DNA from: Nocardia vermiculata NBRC 100427
GTDB taxonomy: Bacteria; Actinomycetota; Actinomycetes; Mycobacteriales; Mycobacteriaceae
Assembly: GCF_001613265.1 (NCBI RefSeq)
Contig: NZ_BDCA01000048.1
Span: 1 to 37,469 of the forward strand
DNA: 37,469 bases
Reading direction: 5' to 3'
Positions 6,778 through 14,760 of this stretch are shown here, one piece after another (position 1 is the first letter of the stretch; every line of letters begins with the position of its first letter). The translations under genes were made by a program, and so were the position numbers. Below the pieces are notes generated by a model that saw nothing but the letters and a program-made list of their open reading frames with translations, was not told the origin of the DNA and ran no database searches.

Positions 6778-8647
6778 TGAGGACCGCAGCCCGGACCGAG
6801 ATGAGCAGCCGCCGCCGCAGCCCCGGTACTTCGCCGGTGAGAAGGGGCGGACCGTCCCGCGCTCGGCATGGTGGGTCCTCGCGGTGGCGTGCGTGTTGTT
6901 GCTGTTGTTCTTCATATTCCGGCCGAGCTGGTTCACTCATCCTCCCGACGACGACGCGTTGCATGTGCCCGCCGACCGCCATTTCACGAAAACCCTGGCC
7001 GGACTGGGGCATGCGGACGGCATCCGGCTCGACGACGACACACCGTCGACGAGTTTCCTGGTGACACTGCCGGTCGACTCCACCGCACGACAAACCCGGC
7101 TGAAGCTGACCGGAACCACCCAGGTCGCCGAGGACAGCACCGTATTCCTGGCCGTATCGGTGGACGGTCAGGAGGTCTTCCGCAACGAACTGCCGCGCGG
7201 AGACCACGATCTCGACGAAAAGGTCGAGGTGCCCTCCGGCGCGGCCGCCGACGGCCGGGTCCGGGTGCGGATCGAAACCAGCGGCACCCTGCACTCGCAG
7301 CAGTGCGCGTCGGACCACGCGGCCGGGATGCTGATCCACCTCGATCCGGACACCGTGCTCGAGGCCGCACTCGACACTCGTATCCATACCGTTCGCGATG
7401 TCGTCGCCGCCTGGGACCGGCAGCTGACACTGGTGGTGACCGATCAGAGCGACCCGTGGCGTACCGCGGCCGCACAGCTGGGAATTCGCCTCACCCGTGT
7501 CGGCTACCACGCCACCTTCTCTGGACCGCGCCCCGACACCGATGCGGCCGGCACCGTGGTGATCGGACCGGCCGAGCGACTGGGTTCCGCCGGCTGGACC
7601 GGGGATCCCACCGGAGGCCCCGTCGTGGTCGGCACGGTCGACGATGCCCCTGTCCTCGCGATCGTCGCGCCAGACGCCGCCGTGATATCCCGATTTCTGA
7701 CCGGACCGGCGATGGTCACCGCCGACGACGCAGCAACCGACCCCCGCACTGTGCCCCTCGCGCCATCCACCGGGAATCAGGTCGGCTTCGGCAGTCTCGG
7801 TGCCGATCTCGCCCCGGCACGGATCACCGACAGCCACATCTGGCGGATCAACTATTCGCCGACGAATCTGCCGGGCGGCCGGCTCCCGCAGGCGGCGCGC
7901 CTCGCGTTCCAGCTGCCGGCCTCGCCGGACGATCTGACCTGGCTGCTCGACATCGAACTGAACGGGACGCTGATCGATAGTCGCCGCCTGGCCCACACCA
8001 CCGAACCGATCGTCGTCCCGCTACCGCCCGCGGGGCAGGCGCTCGACAACACCCTGACCCTGACCGTGCAGCGCGACCGGGATCTCGGCGGATGTGATGT
8101 ACGCCTGACGAGCTACCCGATCCAGCTGCTCGACTCCTCGGGTCTGGACCTGGGGGAGGCGCAGGGCGGCGGGCTCACGGACATACCGCGCGAATTGGCG
8201 CCGGGGTTCGATGTCTACCTTCCCGACGCCGGTACCGGGGACGTCACGGGCCTGCTCACGGCCGTCGTCCCGGTGCTCACGGAATTCGTTGCTCCGCAAT
8301 TCGATCCGATGTTTCGCTGGAATGTCCCGCCGCCCCCGGACCGGCCGTTCGTGCTGATCGGGCAGAGCCCGCAGGTCGGCACACCGGCACGTATCCAGGA
8401 CGGCCGGTTGCTGGCCGGGCCCGGTGCACCCGTGACCGATCTGAGTGCATTCGCCCAGGGAACCCTGGTGCAGTGCGCCACCGCCGGTGCGGGCGCCAGG
8501 GGCCTGGCGATCACGCCGGTCGGCACCACGACCGCGCCCTTGCCTGCCTTCGGCAGTGAATGCACCCATGTCCTCACCGCCGGCGGTGATTTCGTCCTCG
8601 ACGCCGCCGGTGCGGTCGGTACTGCCGGTGCCGGAGGGCCGAGATGA
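6770..8647 (+). CDS. BcsB-like membrane-anchored glycan-synthase partner
   Basis: A 625-residue protein with a Pro-rich cytosolic N-terminus, one membrane helix (residues about 33-50, SAWWVLAVACVLLLLFFIF) and a large extracytoplasmic beta-rich region. The order of carbohydrate-binding-like and flavodoxin-like segments resembles the BcsB cellulose synthase subunit, which guides nascent polysaccharide outside the membrane. The resemblance is structural rather than strong in sequence, and the C-terminal anchor helix of classical BcsB is absent, so anchoring is at the N-terminus. The ATG at 6770 overlaps the epimerase stop; a GTG at 6743 is an alternative. Its stop overlaps the glycosyltransferase start as ATGA, so the two are translationally coupled and probably form one complex. 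Confidence 0.7.
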   Translation: MADEDRSPDRDEQPPPQPRYFAGEKGRTVPRSAWWVLAVACVLLLLFFIFRPSWFTHPPDDDALHVPADRHFTKTLAGLGHADGIRLDDDTPSTSFLVTLPVDSTARQTRLKLTGTTQVAEDSTVFLAVSVDGQEVFRNELPRGDHDLDEKVEVPSGAAADGRVRVRIETSGTLHSQQCASDHAAGMLIHLDPDTVLEAALDTRIHTVRDVVAAWDRQLTLVVTDQSDPWRTAAAQLGIRLTRVGYHATFSGPRPDTDAAGTVVIGPAERLGSAGWTGDPTGGPVVVGTVDDAPVLAIVAPDAAVISRFLTGPAMVTADDAATDPRTVPLAPSTGNQVGFGSLGADLAPARITDSHIWRINYSPTNLPGGRLPQAARLAFQLPASPDDLTWLLDIELNGTLIDSRRLAHTTEPIVVPLPPAGQALDNTLTLTVQRDRDLGGCDVRLTSYPIQLLDSSGLDLGEAQGGGLTDIPRELAPGFDVYLPDAGTGDVTGLLTAVVPVLTEFVAPQFDPMFRWNVPPPPDRPFVLIGQSPQVGTPARIQDGRLLAGPGAPVTDLSAFAQGTLVQCATAGAGARGLAITPVGTTTAPLPAFGSECTHVLTAGGDFVLDAAGAVGTAGAGGPR

Positions 8648-10620
8648 CCGACCCGGGTCCGCCGGGTTCCACACCCGTGGCAATCGCCGACCACTACCGT
8701 TCCGTAGACAGCGCGCCGGCCAAGTACGCGGTCAACCGTCCGGCGGCCGCGAGCAACGGCTTCCTGGTCACCTTCGCCGGTCTGAGTATCGTCGCCATGT
8801 GCATTCGGAACTATATGGTTCACCGGGGCACTCTGATCGAAACGCACGATCTGGTGATTCTCGCCCATGGCCGTGGCAATGTCGCAGTCCCCACCCGGCT
8901 GTTCGTCATCATCTTCTTCGTCACCTATGCCGCGTACGCCTACACGAATATCTGGCGGCGCCTGTTTCTCGGTTTCACGCTGCTGGGTAAATTCGCGATC
9001 AATTGCCTGTTCTTCGACTTTCTCGGCTGGTGGCTCGACGATAACCACATCCTCGAAGTATCGGTCGTCGGCCAGCAGGTCGCGTCCGCACTGGTCGCAC
9101 TCGCGATTTTTCCGCACACCGTCATGCGGCAAGCGCAACTACCCGAACGCGGCCCGCCACCGCTCGCCCCGCGGACACCACCGAGCGCGTATCTACGCCT
9201 GCTGATCTGCGTGGTCGCTGCGATTGTCGTGGCCACCGTCGCCCAACGTGTCTTCGTCGATGCCGTATTCGATCTGCGCCGGTGGGCACTGCTGGGCGGC
9301 ATCGGTCCCGGCGTATTCTTGGTCCAGCAGATTTTCGCGATCACCACCGCCTGCTTCGGGTGGCATGCGCTGAAAAGATCCCGCGGCGCGCCGTTCTCGC
9401 CGCCGGTAGGGGTGATCGTGCCGGCCCACGACGAGGCGCACGATATCGGCGCGACCATCGCCGCAGTGGACCGTGCCGCCAGGAGCTACCAGGGCCGGAT
9501 CCATCTCTATGTGGTCGATAACGCCTCCACCGATGCGACCACCGCTGTTGCCGAAGCGGCGATCCGCGAGTGCGGGCGTATCACCGGCCACGTTCTGCAA
9601 TGTCCGCAGCCGGGAAAGGCGATCGCCCTGAATATGGGCATCGAGCAGATCACCGAGGACTTCGTCGTGCGAATCGACGCCGACACGGTGATCGGGCCGG
9701 GCTGTCTGCAGACGGCGATGAGTCATTTCACCGATCCTCGCGTCGGTTCGGTGGGGGGTTTGCCGCTCCCGGCCCAGTTGGAGACGTGGATCGACAAGGT
9801 CCGATTGGTCGAGGTGTATTTGCGGCACGGATTCTTTCAGGTCTCGCTCGACGGTTATCAGGGAGTGCTGGGCGTTCCCGGCATGTTCGCCGTCTACCGC
9901 CGTAGCGCGTTGCAGCAGGTCGGCCCCATCGTGCAGGGAATGAACGGTGAGGACACCGATATCTGCGTCCGTTTGGACGCCGCCGGTTATCACACGGTGG
10001 CCGATCCGAAGGCGATCTATTTCAGCGAGACACCGCGGTCCTATGCTCATCTGCGGGAACAACGGGTGCGGTGGTTCCGCAGCATTTACCACATCACGGC
10101 CCACAATCGAGACACTCTGCTCGACCGCCGCTCCATGACGGGGACATTCGTGCTCCCGTTCCAGCTCGTGAACGCAGCGCGGCGCGCCATGCTCGCTCCG
10201 CTCCTGCTGTTCGCGCTCATCGCCGAATTGCCGTTCCACGCCACCTTCCCGCAGATGCAGTGGCAACCGGTGCTCGCGACGGTGCTGGGCATGCCGATGA
10301 TCATGACGGTCTTCGTCTGTCTGCTCTGGCGGCCGAGCGCGCTGCGTTATGTGCCGGCCTACCTGTGTTTCCGCTTGCTGCGCAGCTACTTCACCCTCGG
10401 CGCCGCACTGAGCCTGGTGTACCCGCCGATGCACCCGCGACGACCCGCCCGCCGCAGTGGTCGGCGCGCACGTCATCGCCATCGGGCCGGCGGGCCGAAT
10501 TCACCCGTGAGGGGTGAATTGCCGGCACACCGATCGAGCGAGACTGGTCGTGGTGCTGTGGATCCACGGTGCTCGGGGCCGAAGCGCTCGCGCCGTGCCT
10601 CGCGCTCCCGGCGGCCATAG
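8644..10620 (+). CDS. Cellulose-synthase-like family 2 glycosyltransferase
   Basis: A 658-residue membrane glycosyltransferase. Five N-terminal helices (about residues 40-240) precede a GT2 domain with GVIVPAHDEAHDIGATI (256-272), VVDNASTDATT (290-300), the DAD metal-binding motif (345-347), NGED (434-437, the catalytic-base position) and QRVRW (473-477, the Q-x-x-R-W motif of processive synthases). C-terminal helices follow (about 505-595). It should polymerise or transfer a sugar from UDP-sugar across the membrane with the BcsB-like partner; the donor may be the product of the epimerase two genes upstream. The last 60 residues, from about 598, are Arg-rich and unlike the family and run through operator copy 6, suggesting a frameshift or readthrough. 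ATGA coupling to the previous gene supports the start. Confidence 0.83.
   Translation: MTDPGPPGSTPVAIADHYRSVDSAPAKYAVNRPAAASNGFLVTFAGLSIVAMCIRNYMVHRGTLIETHDLVILAHGRGNVAVPTRLFVIIFFVTYAAYAYTNIWRRLFLGFTLLGKFAINCLFFDFLGWWLDDNHILEVSVVGQQVASALVALAIFPHTVMRQAQLPERGPPPLAPRTPPSAYLRLLICVVAAIVVATVAQRVFVDAVFDLRRWALLGGIGPGVFLVQQIFAITTACFGWHALKRSRGAPFSPPVGVIVPAHDEAHDIGATIAAVDRAARSYQGRIHLYVVDNASTDATTAVAEAAIRECGRITGHVLQCPQPGKAIALNMGIEQITEDFVVRIDADTVIGPGCLQTAMSHFTDPRVGSVGGLPLPAQLETWIDKVRLVEVYLRHGFFQVSLDGYQGVLGVPGMFAVYRRSALQQVGPIVQGMNGEDTDICVRLDAAGYHTVADPKAIYFSETPRSYAHLREQRVRWFRSIYHITAHNRDTLLDRRSMTGTFVLPFQLVNAARRAMLAPLLLFALIAELPFHATFPQMQWQPVLATVLGMPMIMTVFVCLLWRPSALRYVPAYLCFRLLRSYFTLGAALSLVYPPMHPRRPARRSGRRARHRHRAGGPNSPVRGELPAHRSSETGRGAVDPRCSGPKRSRRASRSRRP
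10500..10518. promoter_or_regulatory. 19-bp palindrome, copy 6
   Basis: TTCACCCG-TGA-GGGGTGAA is the most symmetrical copy; its symmetry extends outward to AATTCACCC / GGGTGAATT. It sits 137 bp upstream of the DUF4203 gene, inside the atypical 3' tail of the glycosyltransferase frame. Confidence 0.72.
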
Positions 10621-10655
10621 GCACACGCCCGGTTCCCGATCGAAAAGAGGTGCTG

Positions 10656-11267
10656 ATGAGCGGCATTGTTGTCGTGCTCGTCGGAGCATTGCTGTGTTTC
10701 TACGGCATCCGATCGGTACACCTCGGGGTACTGGCGATCGGGTTCGGCATCGGGTGGCTGATCGCCGACCTGTTCAACCCGTCGTTCTGGGTGCTGGTGT
10801 TGTTCGGGCTGATCGGCGCGGTGTCCTCGTGGGTGGTGACCACACTGGTGTTCAAGTTCGCCGCCTACGTGATCGGTGGACTGACCGGGGCGATGGCCGG
10901 TGCGAAACTGGCCGCGGTGCTGCAACCCGGAGACAAGAACTGGGCCCTGAGTCTGATCGTGATCCTGGCGGTCTGCGTCGCCGGTGCATTTCTCGCTGAC
11001 CGCTTCCGTGCCCGTGCACTGTTGTGGCTGACCTCGATCGGTGGCGCGTCGATGATGCTCAGCGGTCTGGGGCGCATGAGTGACCACCTGGCGTTTCTGC
11101 GGTTTCCGGATACAGGATGGCAGGAGGTCTTCGCTGCCGTGGCCTGGATCGCGCTGTCGGCCGCCGGGTGGATCGTGCAGCGCCATCTGTTCGCGGACAA
11201 GCTCGAAATCCGCCACCTGGCGGTGGGAGGCGACGGCGCCGCGGGGGACGTGGCTGGCCGTAAGTAA
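10656..11267 (+). CDS. DUF4203-like membrane protein
   Basis: A 203-residue protein with about six or seven membrane helices covering most of its length (VVVLVGALLCFYGIRSVHLG, then VLAIGFGIGWLIADL, later VIGGLTGAMAGAKLAAVL, SLIVILAVCVAGAFLADRF and VFAAVAWIALSAAGWIVQ) and a short charged tail. The helix pattern and Gly-rich second half fit the DUF4203 / TM7S3-TM198-like group; a family search would be needed to confirm this. The ATG at 10656 has AAAGAGGTG upstream; an earlier in-frame ATG at 10569 would add a non-conserved stretch. It is monocistronic, behind operator copy 6, and converges on the next small membrane protein gene with a 20-bp gap. Function unknown. Confidence 0.72.
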   Translation: MSGIVVVLVGALLCFYGIRSVHLGVLAIGFGIGWLIADLFNPSFWVLVLFGLIGAVSSWVVTTLVFKFAAYVIGGLTGAMAGAKLAAVLQPGDKNWALSLIVILAVCVAGAFLADRFRARALLWLTSIGGASMMLSGLGRMSDHLAFLRFPDTGWQEVFAAVAWIALSAAGWIVQRHLFADKLEIRHLAVGGDGAAGDVAGRK

Positions 11268-11287
11268 CCGTCCGCTCGAGTGGTTGG

Positions 11288-11584
11288 TCAGCCGTTGCCG
11301 CGGGGACTCAGGCGTTTACGCAGGTGCGAGTTCCGCCACGCGGTTCCGAACGCGACCAGTGCGGCGCAGCACAGCGTCACGCTCACCGCGACCACCACCG
11401 GTGTCACCGCTGCGCCGAAACTCCCGTGGTGGCGGCGGATCATCGCGGTGGCGACGAGTGGGCCCACCGTCACGAGTGCCGGGATCAGCAGCAGGAGTCC
11501 GATGGTCAGCGGCCGGCTCGTTCCCGGGGCGGTCCGGCTGTAGTAGGTAGGGGCAGCGAAATGCCGTCTCTGCGATACGGACAC
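11288..11584 (-). CDS. Small two-helix membrane protein
   Basis: A 98-residue protein with two hydrophobic helices (about residues 25-48, TIGLLLLIPALVTVGPLVAT, and 57-82, TPVVVAVSVTLCCAALVAFG) separated by a His/Arg loop and ending in a basic tail (RNSHLRKRLSPRGNG). I do not recognise a family. It starts with GTG; GAGGTG five bases upstream supports this start. Operator copy 7 lies 73 bp upstream, placing it with the other small envelope proteins of this block. A role as a small membrane stress protein is a guess from context. Confidence 0.65.
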   Translation of the reverse strand: MSVSQRRHFAAPTYYSRTAPGTSRPLTIGLLLLIPALVTVGPLVATAMIRRHHGSFGAAVTPVVVAVSVTLCCAALVAFGTAWRNSHLRKRLSPRGNG

Positions 11585-11657
11585 GATTCACCTCGCATTC
11601 TCGTTCGATGTTGCCGAGGCAACGGCGCCGACGTTACGACCGAAGAGCGGAATCGGC

Positions 11658-11676
11658 TTCGCCCCTGGCGGGTGAA
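11658..11676. promoter_or_regulatory. 19-bp palindrome, copy 7
   Basis: TTCGCCCC-TGG-CGGGTGAA has an intact right arm; the left arm departs from the consensus at two positions. It lies between the DUF389 stop and the small membrane protein start (73 bp upstream of the latter). Confidence 0.55.
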
Positions 11677-11695
11677 ATGGCTAGTTCCATCGTTG

Positions 11696-12655
11696 TCAGT
11701 TGTTGCCGACCCGCTGGCCGACGGTGTGCACGACAACCACGTCCGGGTCCCAGGGAACCAGATCGTCGACGGCGCGCTGCAGGTCGGCGACGGGCGGCAG
11801 CTGCTGCGGACCCAGGACGGACACGGTGGCGGTATTGCTCTGCAGCGTCACGTCGGTGACCTCCGCGCCCGGTGTCTCGCGCAGCCAGTGCTCGGCAGCG
11901 TCGGCGATCTGCCGCGACCACAGCGAGGACAGCGAATTCACGGTCATGGGTGCGGCCACGACGAGGAGCGCCACCGCGAGCACGGCGTAGGCCCGCCCCC
12001 GGTGCGCGTGGTCCGTATGCCCATAACCGGCCAGTGCGAGAACGACGGTGGTGGTGATGATCATCGCCAGCACATTCGAGGCGAACAGCACCAGCGCGCC
12101 CACCGCGAGTGCCGGGGCACCCGATCCCAGACATACCCCGACCACGCCCAGCGGCGGCACGAGCGAGATGGCGATGGCGACGCCGGGCAGCACGTCGCCG
12201 ACATCGCGCCGGGTGATGGCGACGGCTGCGACCAGGCCCGTGGCAAGTGCCGCGGTCAGATCCATCAGTTTGGGCGAGGTGCGGCCCACCACTTGCGAAT
12301 TGGACAGCACATCGACCGGGTTGGGCAGCACCTGTGCGAAGACGAAGCCGAGCGCGATAACCACGATCACCCCGGAGACGACCAGCAGCACGCTGCGCCC
12401 GATCAGAGGGGTGTTCCCGCTGACGATTCCCAGGCCGACGCCGAGGATGGGCACCGACAACGGTGCGACGATCATGGCGCCGATGACGGTGGCGGTGGAG
12501 TCGCCCGCGACACCGGAGATCGCGATCACCGCCGACAGCACCAGCATCGTCCAGAATGCGGAACGCTTGGCTGCTGTCGCACCGACCGCCAGATCAAGGC
12601 GATCGGTGAGCTCGTCGAGCGATCGGCGCTGGTCGGCGGGAAGCAGATGGTGCAT
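11696..12655 (-). CDS. DUF389 membrane protein
   Basis: A 319-residue protein of the DUF389 family. The characteristic block SGVAGDSTATVIGAMIVAPL (residues about 47-66) is followed by several membrane helices with ALATGLVAAVAITRRDVGDV and PGVAIAISLVPPLGVVGVCL. A soluble C-terminal domain (about 235-319) contains GAEVTDVTLQSNTATVSVLG and a terminal VVVVHTVGQRVGNN. These proteins are polytopic and of unknown activity. The ATG at 12655 is 50 bp downstream of operator copy 8. The gene stands alone on the minus strand between the 98-aa protein and the PepSY lipoprotein; the stop of the PepSY gene lies 79 bp upstream of its start. Confidence 0.88.
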   Translation of the reverse strand: MHHLLPADQRRSLDELTDRLDLAVGATAAKRSAFWTMLVLSAVIAISGVAGDSTATVIGAMIVAPLSVPILGVGLGIVSGNTPLIGRSVLLVVSGVIVVIALGFVFAQVLPNPVDVLSNSQVVGRTSPKLMDLTAALATGLVAAVAITRRDVGDVLPGVAIAISLVPPLGVVGVCLGSGAPALAVGALVLFASNVLAMIITTTVVLALAGYGHTDHAHRGRAYAVLAVALLVVAAPMTVNSLSSLWSRQIADAAEHWLRETPGAEVTDVTLQSNTATVSVLGPQQLPPVADLQRAVDDLVPWDPDVVVVHTVGQRVGNN

Positions 12656-12705
12656 GACCGGATCCTTCCGTCCAGCCGATCATGCGCCCGCCGCAGCAGT
12701 CGGCC

Positions 12706-12724
12706 TTCACCTGAACGAGGTGAT
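12706..12724. promoter_or_regulatory. 19-bp palindrome, copy 8
   Basis: TTCACCTG-AAC-GAGGTGAT has arms related by symmetry over most of their length (TCACCT / AGGTGA). It lies 50 bp upstream of the DUF389 start. It is the last copy found reading left to right; none was seen beyond it. Confidence 0.58.
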
Positions 12725-12734
12725 TCGCCGCGCG

Positions 12735-13352
12735 CTACCGCCCGCCGGTGCCGGTCACCTGACCGCTGTGGGCGTCGACGGTGTAGGTGATCTCGCTGTG
12801 GTCGCTGCGCACCAGCTCGACCTGCCAGACCACGGTGCCGGCGCGGTCGGTGTCGATCTCGAGCTGGTCGAGATTCGCGTCCGGCTCACGGGCACTGGCG
12901 GTGCGCAGGGCGTCTGCTGCGCTGACCGATGTTCCGGCGAGCTTCGCGAGATCATCGCTGGGTTCCTGCGACTGGTGCTGGGATACCACCTGGTGACCCG
13001 TGCCGTCCACGATCACCTCGATCTCGTTGCCGCCGGAGGCGACCTTGGCCTCGAAGACGGCATCGGTGCCGCGCATATCGGTTTCCAGATCGAACGGTTT
13101 ACCGTCCGGCGCCACGCTCGTCGCGGTATCCAGGGCAGCCAGTGCATTCGCGATCGGGGCGGAATCACCGTTCATCGTCCCGGTACCCGTCGTCGTGGTG
13201 GCGGTGGTGGGGCCCGACGTGACGGTGGGGGCCGGGGCGGCAGCTGTCGTTGTGGGGGTGGTGTCGTTCGAGTCGTCGTCGCCACATCCCGTCAGTCCGA
13301 GGACACCGCAGCCGATCACGGCGCTGCCGACCAGGAAATACTTTCCGCGCAT
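12735..13352 (-). CDS. PepSY-domain lipoprotein
   Basis: A 205-residue predicted lipoprotein. The signal peptide ends in the lipobox LTGC (Cys23), followed by a Thr/Pro/Ala-rich linker (about 24-65). Two PepSY-like repeats follow, one around residues 66-120 and the other in the C-terminal half (ADALRTASAREPDANLDQLE, then AGTVVWQVELVRSDHSEITY and VDAHSGQVTGTGGR). PepSY domains are thought to inhibit proteases or modulate extracytoplasmic enzymes; the target here is unknown. The ATG at 13352 has GGGAGG upstream and begins the signal peptide; the longer frame from 13442 has no signal. It would be anchored to the outer face of the plasma membrane. Confidence 0.82.
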   Translation of the reverse strand: MRGKYFLVGSAVIGCGVLGLTGCGDDDSNDTTPTTTAAAPAPTVTSGPTTATTTTGTGTMNGDSAPIANALAALDTATSVAPDGKPFDLETDMRGTDAVFEAKVASGGNEIEVIVDGTGHQVVSQHQSQEPSDDLAKLAGTSVSAADALRTASAREPDANLDQLEIDTDRAGTVVWQVELVRSDHSEITYTVDAHSGQVTGTGGR

Positions 13353-13412
13353 ATCCCGCCTCCCACTTTCTGTCCGGTGGACACAGTCGATTGTGAACGG
13401 CCTACCCGCGCG

Positions 13413-13434
13413 TGGTCGCCGCAAACGGCGGTCG
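13413..13434 (-). terminator. Possible hairpin after the DUF4396 gene
   Basis: CGCCG-CAAA-CGGCG (13417-13430), with flanking bases able to extend the stem by wobble pairs, sits about 25 bp beyond the DUF4396 stop on the minus strand. There is no T-run, so this is a weak terminator call. Confidence 0.3.
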
Positions 13435-13458
13435 CGCGCCACCCCGCGAGGCGATCCG

Positions 13459-14340
13459 TCAGTGGCTCATGGTGAGGTCGCCGAACAGGCCGGCGATGAG
13501 GAATCCGGCGCCGAAGACGGCGAAGCTGACCACCGTCATGACCGCGAGCTGCCCCCGGCCGACGGAAGCCGGCGAGTGTGTCCCGTGCTGCTCCGCCATA
13601 TGGTGGCCGCCCTCCGGATGCTCCTGATTGCGCATCGCGGAGAACGCGGCACCCGCGAGCGCCACTCCTGCTACCAGCGGCACCGGCTGGTCGTCCGGGC
13701 GGACCGTCATCATGCCGTGTTTGAGTCCGTGGTCGACGAGCCACCAGTTCATCGGCAACGCCACCAGGAAACCGGCGCACAACGACATCGACATGACGAA
13801 CCAGAATCGAGGGCCGGCAGGGCTCATATGATGCATCTGTGCCGTCATCCATGGCACCATCACGGCCGTCATTCCGCCCATCACGGCATTCATCGACAGC
13901 AACTCGGAGATGAACGTCCGTGACAGCGATTCGCGATAGCTGCCGAACATCTCCTTCATGAACAGGGCCTGGAACACGGTCCAGCCGAACAGGAAGCCGA
14001 ATGCATACTCGGACAGCACCTCTGCCCACGACGGCAGGCCGAGTTGGTAGGTGATCACCGCCGCGGCGAGGATCCCGATCCCGTCACCTGCGACGCAGTG
14101 CATGGTCGACCCCACCACCTGCCGCCATTTCGCGGCGACATAGAGCTCATGTGTCCCGGGAAGTGGTTCCCGGCAGCTCAGCACGTACAGCAACGCGCCG
14201 AACAGGCCGCTGAACGCGGTGATGATGACAAAGCCCCACTTCATCACCGTGGCCTCGGGAGTGGTGCGGATATCGATGGCGACGAAGACCACGGCGATCC
14301 CGACCTGGATGAACCACAGCAGCATGACTCCGTCCAGCAC
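13459..14340 (-). CDS. DUF4396 membrane protein
   Basis: A 293-residue polytopic protein. N-terminal helices (MLDGVMLLWFIQVGIAVVFV and MKWGFVIITAFSGLFGALLYV) lead into a central block STMHCVAGDGIGILAAAVIT with EYAFGFLFGWTVFQALFMKE and the Met-rich SMNAVMGGMTAVMVPWMTAQ. A His/Glu-rich loop (NQEHPEGGHHMAEQHGTHS) precedes a last helix. This matches the DUF4396 pattern, whose function is unknown. Conserved His, Met and acidic residues inside helices suggest metal or proton handling, but this is only inference. The ATG at 14340 has GGAGGCGC-type bases upstream. No copy of the 19-bp palindrome precedes it. Confidence 0.8.
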   Translation of the reverse strand: MLDGVMLLWFIQVGIAVVFVAIDIRTTPEATVMKWGFVIITAFSGLFGALLYVLSCREPLPGTHELYVAAKWRQVVGSTMHCVAGDGIGILAAAVITYQLGLPSWAEVLSEYAFGFLFGWTVFQALFMKEMFGSYRESLSRTFISELLSMNAVMGGMTAVMVPWMTAQMHHMSPAGPRFWFVMSMSLCAGFLVALPMNWWLVDHGLKHGMMTVRPDDQPVPLVAGVALAGAAFSAMRNQEHPEGGHHMAEQHGTHSPASVGRGQLAVMTVVSFAVFGAGFLIAGLFGDLTMSH

Positions 14341-14468
14341 GAGCGCCTCCTCACACCGCCGGCATCTCCCGCCAGTCTGTCATCGGGTACGGAGCGGTGG
14401 AGGTGGCGACACGGCCTGCGTTGTGCCTGGACCGGGAGAGACCTGGGCGGCGCCCGTCGTGCGGTGCA

Positions 14469-14500
14469 GTGAGGGGATCCGACACCGCGCATCCCCTCAC
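14469..14500 (-). terminator. Stem-loop terminator of the small secreted protein gene
   Basis: GTGAGGGGAT and ATCCCCTCAC form a perfect 10-bp stem with a 12-base loop. The hairpin begins five bases beyond the stop of the minus-strand gene at 14506-14760. It has no T-run, a common form in actinomycetes. Confidence 0.6.
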
Positions 14501-14505
14501 CCGGA

Positions 14506-14760
14506 TCAGCTGTTCTCGCAGCCGATTCCGTTCCCGTCCCGATCCAGGCCGTACTCGTCGGGCCCGATTACGCGCACCCGCCCGGTGTATTCCGGCCCGT
14601 TCCCGCTGCCACCGGCGCAATCCACATCGGAAGTTATCGGCACGCAGGGATCGTAGGAGGCATGGCACCCGGGTGCCGGCTGCGCTGATGCCTGAACGGG
14701 CACCGTCAACACCAGACCGGCAGCGGCAGCGGAAATTCCGAGAACAGCGGCGAACTTCAT
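14506..14760 (-). CDS. Small secreted excalibur-like protein
   Basis: An 84-residue exported protein. The signal peptide (residues 1-27, MKFAAVLGISAAAAGLVLTV then ending ASA-QP) is followed by a compact Cys-rich domain: CHASYDPCVPITSDVDCAGG, then RVRVIGPDEYGLDRDGNGIG and a final Cys. The DRDGNGIGCE ending is the calcium-binding-type signature of excalibur-like domains often found beside secreted nucleases; here the domain stands alone. Four Cys could form two disulfides outside the cell. The ATG at 14760 follows gene-free DNA, and a strong hairpin follows the stop, so it is probably monocistronic. Confidence 0.75.
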   Translation of the reverse strand: MKFAAVLGISAAAAGLVLTVPVQASAQPAPGCHASYDPCVPITSDVDCAGGSGNGPEYTGRVRVIGPDEYGLDRDGNGIGCENS

